The notes under the pieces: model-generated | Databases searched by the model: none | Told to the model about the DNA's origin: nothing | What the model saw: only the letters and a program-made list of their open reading frames with translations | Shown: positions 47,743 to 58,225 of the stretch, one piece after another | Numbering within the stretch: position 1 is the first letter of the stretch | How the letters are laid out: each line of letters starts with the position of its first letter | Program-made: the position numbers and the translations under genes | Source: Anthopleura xanthogrammica | Lineage: Eukaryota; Cnidaria; Anthozoa; Actiniaria; Actiniidae | Reading direction: 5' to 3' | Assembly (NCBI GenBank): GCA_964019055.1 | Contig: OZ025218.1 | Location: forward strand, 1,881,191-1,945,190 | Length of the DNA stretch: 64,000 nucleotides

Positions 47743-47943
47743 TTAATAATTCAAGCCAGGCTGTGTATATTCATTTTCTAAATTTCTTTCTTTGTCTGGT
47801 TTTCCTTTTACATCTGTGGTGCAACTCCCAAAAGGCTGAGTAACAAGGAAAATCCTCTGTTTTGGTATCGGAGGCAAAGCCAAAGCTGTATTTTGATTTT
47901 TAAATTCTTGTCCATTTCTGTCCGTTTTCAGTTTTTTGCCCAT
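47743..47943 (-). CDS. LPPIP-family small protein, C-terminally truncated (66 aa)
   Basis: ATG at 47943-47941. The protein reads MGKKLKTDRNGQEFKNQ, then the signature LALPPIPKQRIFLVTQPFG, then a linker NLENEYTQPG and an early stop; the FLExFLPDIDLSL C-terminal segment is missing. It is a clear paralogue of 49682-49972, including a matching upstream region (ATTGGTTCGGAACCATAAAG at about 48035 and again at about 50048) and a matching GTAAGT donor-like site just past the stop. It is either a shortened functional form, a pseudogene, or the first exon of a spliced gene. Confidence 0.5.
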   Translation of the reverse strand: MGKKLKTDRNGQEFKNQNTALALPPIPKQRIFLVTQPFGSCTTDVKGKPDKERNLENEYTQPGLNY

Positions 47944-48418
47944 CTTCAGTAATCAAAAGAAGAAGTAGTTTGATCTTGCTCTACCTCTAATTTGTTTTAA
48001 ATATTTTCTTGACTTAATATATCTTGCTCGTTATTGGTTCGGAACCATAAAGGGTGTAGAATATTCTCAATTTCATTGGTTACCTGATTATGGGCTTGTG
48101 ATGTGGAAAGTATGCTGCCTCCCACACCCAGTATGAGAGGCATGTTTTGTGGTCGTTAACGATAATAGCTCTTTATTTGATAAGAAGACGAACGTCCTTA
48201 ATTACAATTCACTAATACTTCACGGAAGAATGAAACTGTGTGCTCTACCTGTTTTAAAAGACTAATAATATTAATATAATAATGTAGTTTATTTCCAATT
48301 CTTAGGCATTTTGAAATACGATTAGATTACAAACAATTGAATAAAACATTAAAATATAGAAACCGAAAATTTTTTGTTTTAAATATTAACTAATGAAAAG
48401 TCCGTAACGACAAAGTAG

Positions 48419-48725
48419 TTCTGTCCTGTCCTGTCCTGTCCTGTTCTGTTCTGTTCTGTTCTGTTCTGTTCTGTTCTGTCCTGTCCTGTCCTGTTCTGTT
48501 CTGTCCTGTCCTGTCCTGTCCTGTCCTGTCCTGTCCTGTCCTGTCCTGTCCTGTCCTGTCCTGTCCTGTCCTGTCCTGTCCTGTCCTGTCCTGTCCTGTC
48601 CTGTCCTGTCCTGTCCTGTTCTGTTCTGTTCTGTTCTGTTCTGTTCTGTTCTGTTCTGTTCTGTTCTGTTCTGTTCTGTTCTGTTCTGTTCTGTTCTGTT
48701 CTGTTCTGTTCTGTTCTGTTCTGTG
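48419..48725. repeat. CTGTC/CTGTT pentanucleotide satellite with segregated variant blocks
   Basis: About 61 pentamers. CTGTC and CTGTT do not alternate at random but form runs: a few CTGTC, about eight CTGTT, three CTGTC, two CTGTT, about 25 CTGTC (48486-48618), then about 21 CTGTT to the end. Confidence 0.95.
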
Positions 48726-49500
48726 GATTGTTAACAGCCTACTGTAGGTGTGTTCTGTAATAGAGAATTAATAGTGAAGAGGGGATGTCAGCAAAAATCG
48801 AACACTGATAAGCCAGCAACAGTCGTAAAATCGATTTCGCTGATACAATAAAATACAATACGATAGATTTTATTTAACGATTAAAACGCATTAACCCTGA
48901 GAGACATACAACAACGAATTCGTCAACAATAGACCTCTTTAGCTTGGGCGCACTACGTGTCATTCTGTAGGGCATAATTTATTTCGTTAATGGGTCTGCA
49001 TGAGAAGGCACATGAATATGGATACAAATCAAACAAATAATCTTATTCTCAAGGGAACGACACGTGGACTGAATTGGGGAAAACATTACGCAAACCACAA
49101 AGAGGTCTACTGACTCTTTGAAAGAGCTAAAATAAACTCCAACTTCGGGAGCCGCGTTGACCTTTGTAAAAATATGTTGAGGCTTATTTTTTCAAGAACT
49201 CTTTTGAATAATGTTTTAAGTTTAAAAACTGATATTTCATAATCTTTGAATAAATTCATGATGGCGAAAAAGATAAATTTTTAAGGCACTTGACGCGTAT
49301 CCAAAGCAAGGAATTTTCAAGAAAAAATTAACCATGGCGGATTTAGGTGTGTTTCCATGGAAACTCCCTTTGTGAAGCCGAAATTGTAACACACCCTTTG
49401 AGCGCGCCACGTAGCCGCCGTAACCGCCACTATGTTGTGTTAAATAAAATAACAGGATGATATGTATTAAGAAAATAAGGAAATAAGGTTTGTCTATGAC
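48726..49500. other. Intergenic, no gene recognised
   Basis: No coding region or clear transposon end. CAACCATGGCGGATTTAGG near 49330 is only a chance ATG context. Confidence 0.4.
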
Positions 49501-49681
49501 TTACAAATTTTGATGTCAATAGTTTAGTCCTTTACTAGGTCCTAATCAACAAAAAATACCTTCATCATCGCGTTCGGTTGTTACATTACAGTGATAGCTA
49601 AGTTTTATTTATTTCCCGCAATGCTTTGTATAGAATGTCATCGAATCATGTGCTTTCCAAATCCATACGCATTGTTGTAAT

Positions 49682-49972
49682 CTAGTTCTTTATGTCAGTT
49701 TCCTTCTTCAAGGACTGGTACTGATGAAGGGATAAATCGATGTCAGGCAGGAATGACTCCAAAAACTGGTCCTTCAGGACAAGCCTTGTTACTTGTTTTT
49801 CTAAATTTCTGACTTCTTCTGGCAATTCTTTTACATCTGTGGTGCCATTCCCAAACGGCTGAGTAACAAGGAAAATCCTCCTTTTTGGTATTGGAGGCAA
49901 AGCCAAAGTTGTATTTTGATCTTTAAATTCTTGCTTGTTTCTGGATGGGCTCATGTTTTTGCCCACCTTCAT
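49682..49972 (-). CDS. LPPIP-family small protein, minus-strand full-length form (96 aa)
   Basis: ATG at 49972-49970, stop at 49682-49684. The N terminus is basic (MKVGKNMSPSRNKQEFKDQN), followed by the family core LALPPIPKRRIFLVTQPFG, then an acidic/charged linker (KELPEEVRNLEKQVTRL) and the C-terminal segment DQFLESFLPDIDLSLHQYQ. This is the same architecture as the plus-strand copies and as residues 152-230 of the large member. Upstream it shares ATTGGTTCGGAACCATAAAG and neighbouring bases with the 47943 gene, a plausible shared core promoter (CCAAT-type box plus CATAAAG). No transmembrane or signal segment. Function unknown. Confidence 0.6.
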   Translation of the reverse strand: MKVGKNMSPSRNKQEFKDQNTTLALPPIPKRRIFLVTQPFGNGTTDVKELPEEVRNLEKQVTRLVLKDQFLESFLPDIDLSLHQYQSLKKETDIKN

Positions 49973-50276
49973 CCGAAAAGTAGTTTGATCTGGCTCTACC
50001 TGTAATTTGTTTAAATCGTTTCTTCATCTAATATATCTTGTCTGTGATTGGTTCGGAACCATAAAGGGCGGAGAAAATTCTTTTAATTCATTATTCATAT
50101 TACTCGATTATGGTTTCCTGATGCGTATGCGGGCTAGCACACCCAGTATTGAAGGTGGTCACTGGTGTCCTAATTGTTTATGATAGCTATTACCATGGCA
50201 TCTAAATTGGTTCAATTTCTCTTTGATTATACAGTCAACAATGCGAGCTTTCGCTTAGGCTTTGTTGCAGTCTAGC

Positions 50277-50902
50277 TTAAGGGAGGACTTACCTATTTAC
50301 CAGCCACAGTTGCTAAGGAAAGGATTTAAAAATGCCTAAGAGGTTTTTGTAAGGTTTTAAGGTCATGATGAAACCAATTGGTGAAATGGACCATTTTTTG
50401 ATATGTGTGATGACGTCATCACTCTTGCGTCATTAATGACGTCATATTTCACAAAAAGTTAAAAAACAAGCGTGCAATTGGTCAGTTTGACCCAAAAATA
50501 AACGAAATTTTAGCTGACATGAATTGGAACAAAGTTAAGCATGGATTTTACTCTACGATAAGAGAGTGGGAAAATATTTAGATTTAAAAAATTCAACATG
50601 GCTTGGTAGCCTGGCCTTTTCACCGTTTTCAAAAATAATGCTTAACTTTGTTCCAATTCATATCAGCTATGATTTCGCTTATTTGTGAGTCAATCCGACC
50701 AAATGCACGCTTGTTTTTTAACTTTTAATGAACTATGACGTCATAAATTGCGTAAGAGAGATGACGTCATCGCACATATCAGAAAATGATCCATTTCACA
50801 AATTGATTTCACTTATGAAGTTATAATATAAGAAAAACCTTTTAGAGATTTAAATACTTTCCATAGCAACCGTGGCTGGTAAATAGGTAAGTCCCCCCCT
50901 TA
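50277..50902. mobile_element. Large foldback MITE, ~270-bp arms
   Basis: The left end TTAAGGGAGGACTTACCTAT is mirrored by ATAGGTAAGTCCCCCCCTTAA at the right. Arms pair through TGCTAAGGAAAGGATT, GATGACGTCATC, AAAAAACAAGCGTGCA and TGAATTGGAACAAAGTTAAG on either side of a non-coding centre near 50550-50640. Confidence 0.8.
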
Positions 50903-51156
50903 ACATCGCTCATTGTACATGTTGGTAGAATACTATAACTATCTCTGCATTTTGGGAAAGAATCCATTTATGCGCTTTTTTAAGTATATATGTTGTTTCA
51001 TGAGTGTCTCCTGTGATGTTGTTGGTGTTTTGTTCGAGTGTTGAACGGAATCCTCCTAGGAAATCAAAGATTATTATTATAATTATAATTAATTATTATT
51101 ATAATTAAAATTATTATATTATATTACATATATATTATATTATATTTTATTATATA

Positions 51157-52038
51157 CATACCGAGATTTACTCAGTAAAATCCTGTGTAATAAATTTTCG
51201 TTCGTTCACTTTTCCCAACCAATCACAATGCGCGTATCGCTTTTTCACGTGTGAGAAAAACGATACGTCCAATCAGAAGCCACGTACGGCTTTTCTTCAC
51301 GTGTGAGAAAAACGATACGTCCAATCAGAAGCCGGCAGCAACGGGCTCCACTGCTCTTTCGTGTGAGACTTTCGACTAAACTAGAAAGTTTTTATTTCAA
51401 AACATGAATGAAACTATATTTTAGACGACAAAACCAAAGGGAAAATCGATGAATTACCAATAGTAGAGTGGAGAAAAAGCTGCCTGAGATGTAAATCTAT
51501 TGGAAAAGTTCTTTAAAAGTACTGAAAACTTGAACAACAACAAGGAAAGTCAGCTTCAGTTGCTTTTGTAAGAAGACGACTTCAATTCGGTGAGACCTAA
51601 ACTAGAAAGTTTGAGTTCAAAACATGGATGAAAATATAATTTAGACGACGAAACCAAAGAGAAAATCGATGAAATACCAATAGTAGAGCGGAGGAAAAAC
51701 TGACAGAGATGTAAATCTCGTGGAAAAGCTTTTAAAAATGTATTAAACAACAACGAGGAATTGAAAGGCAGCTTTGTCGTGTAAGAAGGCGACAGAAACT
51801 TCGGTAAGCTTTCGCAATCATTTTTAGTGTAAACTAAAAGTCTAGAAGTTGAAAAGATTAAACTTAGGAACCGAATTAGAATTTAATAAGAATAAGTTTT
51901 TATTATGCTTGTAAAACAGCGTTGTAAAATAAAGAATTATTGCAATATAATTTTTAGTTTGGAAACTGAGCTTTGTTTACAAACTTTGTAAACTAAAATA
52001 GTCTCTAATTCAAACCAAATTGAAAATCTCGGTATGAA
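51157..52038. repeat. Repeat region with internal tandem duplications (51244-51340; 51377-51810)
   Basis: TTCACGTGTGAGAAAAACGA and the following CGTCCAATCAGAAGCC occur twice, 52 bp apart (51244, 51296). A larger unit of about 220 bp (AAACTAGAAAGTTT..., ATCGATGAA.TACCAATAGTAGAG, TGTAAATCT) is repeated at 51377-51599 and 51600-51810 with roughly 80 percent identity. CATACCGAGATTTACTC (51158) and AAAATCTCGGTATG (52023) are inverted at the outer edges, suggesting one old element. Confidence 0.6.
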
Positions 52039-52057
52039 TATAATAAAAAGAAAACAC

Positions 52058-52192
52058 CATGGAAAGTGCTTTGTACAGTTTTTATTCACTCGTTGTTTCG
52101 TATCATAAAACTCACGCGCTCGAAGACTCGCTTGTTCGTTTTATGATACTTCACAACTCGTGAATAAAAACCGTACGCGCGCACTTTCCATG
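52058..52192. mobile_element. Palindromic MITE
   Basis: CATGGAAAGTGC and TTTTTATTCACTCGTTG... pair with ...CAACTCGTGAATAAAAA and GCACTTTCCATG. The centre (TATCATAAAACTCACGCG against CGTTTTATGATA) also pairs. It lies directly before the GTATC satellite. Confidence 0.75.
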
Positions 52193-52212
52193 AAGTAATC
52201 TCTATATATTAT

Positions 52213-52755
52213 ATCGTATCGTATCGTATCGTATCGTATCGTATCGTATCGTATCGTATCGTATCGTATCGTATCGTATCGTATCGTATCGTATCGTATC
52301 GTATCGTATCGTATCGTATCGTATCGTATCGTATCGTATCGTATCGTATCGTATCGTATCGTATCGTATCGTATCGTATCGTATCGTATCGTATCGTATC
52401 GTATCGTATCGTATCGTATCGTATCGTATCGTATCGTATCGTATCGTATCGTATCGTATCGTATCGTATCGTATCGTATCGTATCGTATCGTATCGTATC
52501 GTATCGTATCGTATCGTATCGTATCGTATCGTATCGTATCGTATCGTATCGTATCGTATCGTATCGTATCGTATCGTATCGTATCGTATCGTATCGTATC
52601 GTATCGTATCGTATCGTATCGTATCGTATCGTATCGTATCGTATCGTATCGTATCGTATCGTATCGTATCGTATCGTATCGTATCGTATCGTATCGTATC
52701 GTATCGTATCGTATCGTATCGTATCGTATCGTATCGTATCGTATCGTATCGTATC
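52213..52755. repeat. (GTATC)n satellite, ~108 perfect pentamers
   Basis: About 540 bp of uninterrupted GTATC. Minus-strand reading frames through it (YDTIR repeats) are artefacts of a repeat with no stop codon. Confidence 0.97.
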
Positions 52756-52928
52756 ATACAACTTTGATGGCTAATGGCTTAAGCTAGGTTGTGATTAATT
52801 ACATAGATTTTTTTCTTTTTTTTCCGGTTTTATTCCCTATATTCCTTAATCGTCATTCGTAATTCCTTATTCCTTAATTCCATCTTGGTTCACCTTACTT
52901 AGTATAGGTATAAAAATGTTTTAGAATT

Positions 52929-52932
52929 ATTA

Positions 52933-52967
<35 letters not shown>

Positions 52968-52986
52968 GTTATTATTATTATTATTA

Positions 52987-53026
<40 letters not shown>

Positions 53027-53029
53027 CAT
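52929..53029. repeat. (ATT)n microsatellite
   Basis: About 33 ATT units with two GTT variants and a CAT at either edge. It ends about 65 bp before the start of the GRDP segmental duplication. Confidence 0.95.
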
Positions 53030-54823
53030 TGATCAATTGAGCGATTGATTAACGTCCACCAAAACCTACTTTGCTGCGACGGCAAAAGGTACGATTCTGA
53101 AAATTTACAGAAATAAAAACAAATATTACATATGGTAAGGTAAGATATAGGAAACACTGTTATATATGTACAATGTAGGTAAAGATATATGAAAATGAAA
53201 AAAAATAGAAAAAATATTTGTGATATATGTACATGTGATAATACAAACATGTAATATATAATACTAAGTTTTAAAATACAGGACGTTTATTCGCATAGAG
53301 TTTTACAGTAAAAGAAAGGAATATGGAGTGTGTGTAGCAGCTCACGGTCATGAGTTCCAAGAACATATAGAAAGTAATTTCTAACATCATATAAACACAA
53401 ATACATGAAGTATATACCTCAGTGATTACGTTTTTATCAAGAACCTGGAAGAAGGATTTGAAGATGTCGTTTTACGTAGAATTAATCTAGAAATTTAACG
53501 GTAAGAATAAAGTATTGAGTATATTGCTTAATTATAAGATGTTAGAAAGAATAATAACGTGTATGACTGTGTATGACCTTAACGGAGTCTAACATGTATT
53601 TCTGAACAGGTTCTGTTTCATTTTTTTGGACTTCAGGTATAGATAATATCATTCTAGTCGATCAACATCAATTATTTTATGTATTTATTACCAAAGAACC
53701 AGGTAAAACCTGAAAAGCTAGAAGTGAAAGCGTCACGCACCGTTCGTCAGTGTAACATTTAAATTCTAAATATTTTAAAAATTTCTTGCTCACGGAATCC
53801 ATTCATTTATATATCCAGGTTTCCGAATGATTAGACTCATTACACCCATATCTTATGTACGATCTGTAATCAAACATTTTTACAAGCTATGTTTCCAATA
53901 CTTACTGCATATTCAAAATGAGAGTAAGGTATTCTAATAGCCTGCATTAATTATTTGAAGTCGTCAAACTTTTCCTTCATGTCACGCTCCATTCACAAGG
54001 ACGTCGAAAAAAACAACTATGATATTTCTCAACATTATTTAGGACTTGTGCATTCGGTCAAAACTTTTAAGTTTAAAAACACACTATTTGAACACACTTT
54101 GAGAGTAAGCTTTAAGGTACTTCCATTAATTATTTGAAGTCAAATGTTTCCTTCATGTCACGATCCATTCACAAGGACGTATGATATTTCTCAACATTAT
54201 TTAGGACTTGTACATTTGGTCAAAACTAAAAGCATCCTATTTGAGCGATAAATGAAGGAATTCCATGTTCTAACAACATGCAGAAAGAAATAAAAACGAA
54301 ATTTCAAAGCAATCTTTTTACGAATCAGTAGCTACACAACATGATTAAATATTCATGCAATCAGTTTATCGGTGGCCAAATTTAGTATCCGTCTTTCCTT
54401 TGTTACTTTAAAAGCGCTACGATGTAGCTTCCTTATTACTTTGAACAGTTTATTTGGCCAGTTTACTGATGATCGGTTTTCATCAACAGAGAACGATATG
54501 CATACACTGCACTGCACTGCAAAAAAAGGCTTATTTGCATTTGTTTGCATAATATAAGTTATAATTGAAAATCGAATTCTAATTCATGGTTCGATTACCC
54601 TTAGTTACCGCTGCTGTGCCCCACAAAGTCAAAAATGTAGCTAAAATATCTCAGAATCTAATACTCTGATCGTGGAAAAGTGGTTATTTACATCATTTAC
54701 TATCATGAAAAGAAAACATCGTTCTAATCCTTGTAGTATATAAAAACAGGAACATTTTTAGTTTGTGGAAAAATATTTTTTAATTTTCACCGAGAAAACT
54801 GTACCTACACTGTACAGTGATTG

Positions 54824-54978
54824 TAAAGAGACGATAACTAGCGGTAAGCTAGTGTGGGCTGCGTCGGTGTTTCTAATGAAACAGTTGTGATAAAAAGTTA
54901 AATTCTACACCGTAAAAGTTACATAGTAAGTGATCTTTCTTATTTTTTACGGTGTAAAATTTAACTTTTTATCACAAC
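54824..54978. mobile_element. MITE-like palindromic insertion in unit A flanked by a 13-bp direct repeat
   Basis: TGTACAGTGATTG occurs at 54811-54823 and 54979-54991. Between them ACAGTTGTGATAAAAAGTTA...TACACCGTAAAA pairs with TTTTACGGTGTA...TAACTTTTTATCACAACTGT (about 40-bp arms). Unit B has a single CAGTGATT at the corresponding place (61314) and no insert. Confidence 0.7.
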
Positions 54979-55095
54979 TGTACAGTGATTGGTTCGCTAT
55001 TTCAAAAGTTGGAATCATGTGAGTTACCTGAGCCTTGACATTTAGATTCACTACAAGTAAAAGCGGCAAGTTATTGTTTTTGGTTTCTGTAGAAC

Positions 55096-55102
55096 TATAA
55101 AG
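55096..55102 (+). promoter_or_regulatory. Putative TATA box of GRDP gene A
   Basis: TATAAAG at 55096-55102 corresponds to TATAAAAG at 61541-61548 in unit B, each about 70-90 bp before the conserved ATG. A start of transcription about 30 bp downstream would leave a short leader before 55186. Confidence 0.5.
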
Positions 55103-55185
55103 CAATGGCTGTTTGTAATATCTTCAGATTTTGTAATCTTTTTAACTTACTTTTAATTTTAATTTTCAGTTCAAGACAATTGATT

Positions 55186-57789
55186 ATGGCCTATGACGCA
55201 CATGACTATTTCGAATCTCATGGAAGAGACAAGAAGTTGCTCGACATTGCAGTTGCTGAACTTGATTTTCTACAGCTAGTCGACAAGCATCAATTCTTAT
55301 ATGGTGGTCCCGTACTTGACAATGCCATTCGTCGCTATGAATGCTTTTGGCTTCCTCTTCTGGCAAAAGAAAGCAAGGGAGACAACCAACGAGGGAAAAA
55401 CAGAGACAAGTTCTCTCTGCTGACTGCTCCTGTTGATGTGGCATGGGTATGGCACTTGCATATGCTTGCTCCTTTGGCCTACAAACAAGACTGTGAATCC
55501 ATGTTTGGTGAACTTTTAGACAGTGAATATCTTGCCAGAAATCATTCCATCGGACGAAATCTATGGCAGCAGTCTTACCCAGATGAGCCTTTTGACCTGG
55601 ACCTTACCACTGCGCCTCCCTACCTACAACAGTACAAGTCCCAGCTGAAGTACAATTTACAATCAGCTGCAGAAAGACAAAGTAAATTTTATTACAACGT
55701 CTCACTGCCTCATTATCGAGATACACAGTTTTTGAAAGATGCAGTAGAACGATACAAGCATCACTTAAACCTAAAGAAAGCCAACCCAAGGACATTTCTT
55801 GTTCCTTGCTACGACTTTGACCTTATTTGGCATGCACATCAGTTGTGTCCAGAGAAGTATAATCAAGATATGACTGCCATTTTGGGGTATGTTCTCAACC
55901 ATGATGACACAGAAACTGGCCGAGTTCCGGGTTCCAAGCTTTACGAGTCGGAAGTCCTAACAAGAGTTGCCTGGAAACAAGCAGGGCTCGAATTCTCTAA
56001 GAGAGGTGCCATGCACAGGGGTAACCCGCTTCCAAAGGCACCTCCAAGGCAGCCCGGAATATTCAACTCGTTAGCCACGTTTGACAGCGAGGTGGAGCTG
56101 TTGAAGATTGACACTCACTTGAACGCAAAGAAAAAGTTCCAAATAAGAATCGTTTCTACAAATTTTGAGGTGAGAAAGTCTGTCAAAGGAGGAGAAATGT
56201 CCTTTGGAAATTCAATGTCTCCATTGCTATCAGGAATAAAAACAAATTCTGCCAAGGAATTGCCATTCACAGCTACACTCTTTCACAAGAGGTTGTTTGG
56301 AAAAAAAGCTCTTCAAAATTCAGAAATACGTCTGAAGGAATTCCTCAATAGCTTGGAGAATCCTAACCAGACTTTCCCAGCACAGTGCAATATAACTATT
56401 TCTTTCAACGAAGGCGCTGTGGAGTTAACATTCCAAGTAGCCAGTCCACCAGCCATGAGTAATTTCGAGTTTGACGTTGTTCCAGAGCTAAACTTTATCA
56501 AAGTCAACCACGTGGCTCAAGTTCTAAGCCAGCCAATGCTCATGCTGTCACAGAAGAATATAGAAAAAGCATCTTTGCCTGGAGAAATGACGACCAATCA
56601 GATTAAAGATCACCGTGGACAGGTTGTTTTTACCTGCAAGATCGTGCATTCAGCAGATTGCATGCTTTCTGCTGTGGAGATCTTAGATATTTACAACAAC
56701 CTTGCTGCTACTGCCCATGTCTTGGATATTGGTGCTCTTCCTGAAGCTTATGAGGTATCAAACGAGGGATTGGGATCCAACTGTCTTACAATCGCAGGAA
56801 GAGAAGGAGCTCGGGCGATGCTGATTCGAAGTCGAGATCAAGACTATGGCATTTGCGTTGGAAAATGGATCAAAAAAGAAGTGAAAAGCAAACGAGGACG
56901 TACAAAGGACATCTCATTCATGGGAGTGAAGTATTACAACCTGAACGAAGGTGCTCAAGGGTGGTGTAAAGTGAAAAAGCTCAAGAACTCCAAGTTCCTA
57001 CTCGTACTTAGGCCAAGTAGCTCGTCACAGGTGCAAGTGAAGGTTGACCTCAGTGAAGGACACATTACTGTGCCTGCAAGCGGGGCTGAAGATATCCCAC
57101 AATGCCTTGCAGTTGGTTTTGCTGTATCTGTGCTTCACCTTCTCTGTCGCCCCTACACACCCAAAGAAGAGCAGAGTGCTGCTCCTCTTAGCAGGAAAAC
57201 AAAAGTTGACAAATCTGTAGCTGGTGCCACAGGTACTAGAGTACGTCGAAGAAGTCTTTCCAACAGGAGCTATGTCATGTATACCACACCTTGTATGATG
57301 CTTGCTGCTGGATACTGCTGTATGACTGTGCCCACCAATGTATACTTAATGTATGTTGCTGCTACGGGACATGTGGGATGGGATTTCTACCCACAATACT
57401 ACGATAGCGTTGAGTTGGAAGAGATGGATTATGATGGAGAGTGGGGTAGCAGCATTGGTTTTGACGAACACGACGATATATGGGAAGATAATGCAAGTGT
57501 TGGATCGTTTGGGGATAACATTGATGAAGCCGATGACTGGGGAGATGGTGGTGTTGATGATGGCGATTTTGGAGGTGAGTTTGGGGGGTTTGATGGTGAT
57601 GGTGGCGGCGATTGTGTTGGCGGTGGTGATGGCGGTGGTGATGGTGGTGGCTGCGGAGGTGATGCCGGTGGATGTGGTGGGGATGGAGGTGGGGACGGAG
57701 GTGGGGACGGAGGTGGGGGAGGATGTGGGGGTGGTGGAGGCTGTGGTGGTGGATGTGGTGGCGGTTGTGGAGGTGGTTGCGGGGGTTAA
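55186..57789 (+). CDS. GRDP-like (DUF1399) glycine-rich domain-containing protein, copy A, 867 aa
   Basis: Intronless as read. The start at 55186 (MAYDAHDYFESHG) is chosen because it is conserved in copy B, whereas the upstream in-frame ATG at 55105 is TTG in B and lies almost on the putative TATA box. The N-terminal half matches the GRDP/DUF1399 family known from plants, fungi and animals: two repeated histidine motifs, VAWVWHLHMLAP (H90) and FDLIWHAHQLCP (H216), each followed by a Y..D segment. A beta-rich middle follows. Residues about 693-735 are hydrophobic and Cys-containing. Then comes an acidic stretch and, from about 790, a Gly/Asp tail ending in CGGG repeats. Family members have been linked to stress and development in plants; the role here is unknown. 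AATAAA at 58226 is a likely polyadenylation signal. Confidence 0.85.
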   Translation: MAYDAHDYFESHGRDKKLLDIAVAELDFLQLVDKHQFLYGGPVLDNAIRRYECFWLPLLAKESKGDNQRGKNRDKFSLLTAPVDVAWVWHLHMLAPLAYKQDCESMFGELLDSEYLARNHSIGRNLWQQSYPDEPFDLDLTTAPPYLQQYKSQLKYNLQSAAERQSKFYYNVSLPHYRDTQFLKDAVERYKHHLNLKKANPRTFLVPCYDFDLIWHAHQLCPEKYNQDMTAILGYVLNHDDTETGRVPGSKLYESEVLTRVAWKQAGLEFSKRGAMHRGNPLPKAPPRQPGIFNSLATFDSEVELLKIDTHLNAKKKFQIRIVSTNFEVRKSVKGGEMSFGNSMSPLLSGIKTNSAKELPFTATLFHKRLFGKKALQNSEIRLKEFLNSLENPNQTFPAQCNITISFNEGAVELTFQVASPPAMSNFEFDVVPELNFIKVNHVAQVLSQPMLMLSQKNIEKASLPGEMTTNQIKDHRGQVVFTCKIVHSADCMLSAVEILDIYNNLAATAHVLDIGALPEAYEVSNEGLGSNCLTIAGREGARAMLIRSRDQDYGICVGKWIKKEVKSKRGRTKDISFMGVKYYNLNEGAQGWCKVKKLKNSKFLLVLRPSSSSQVQVKVDLSEGHITVPASGAEDIPQCLAVGFAVSVLHLLCRPYTPKEEQSAAPLSRKTKVDKSVAGATGTRVRRRSLSNRSYVMYTTPCMMLAAGYCCMTVPTNVYLMYVAATGHVGWDFYPQYYDSVELEEMDYDGEWGSSIGFDEHDDIWEDNASVGSFGDNIDEADDWGDGGVDDGDFGGEFGGFDGDGGGDCVGGGDGGGDGGGCGGDAGGCGGDGGGDGGGDGGGGGCGGGGGCGGGCGGGCGGGCGG

Positions 57790-58225
57790 TAATATTTGAT
57801 GCAACAATGTCAAGATTTATGTGCCACAAGCGAACATGCAAATCCTGCACATTAAGAAATTACATTAACGAAATCCGATGTTGACTGTTTGACTGTGTAT
57901 GGTAAAGCCCAAAGCATCTGTGAATTGTAGTAACAAGGTTATCAACGGAACTGTAACTATGTAAGGACTTGACGGATGCATCTTTAGATGAAGTGTCCTA
58001 GTGCACCCACCGAAATAGCTTTAGAAATCAGTTTTTAGTGTTGATCTGTATGATAATAATTACTTAATAATTAAGTCATCTATATTTTGTAATAAGAGGA
58101 GCAAACTGTAATTAAGTAAAAGTGTAAATAATGCTTCAGCATATGTACTCTTTGCTGGAATGCACATTGATATAATGATGTCGCTATGGAACACAATTAT
58201 ACTCAATAGCTGAGGGGATGCAGGA

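Noticed and set aside
52141..52761. Minus-strand YDTIR-repeat frames of about 200 codons
   Set aside because: Frames through the perfect GTATC pentamer array; no upstream gene structure.
57346..57884. Overlapping frames on both strands of the glycine-rich tail
   Set aside because: Compositional shadows of the GGT/GGA-rich GRDP coding sequence.
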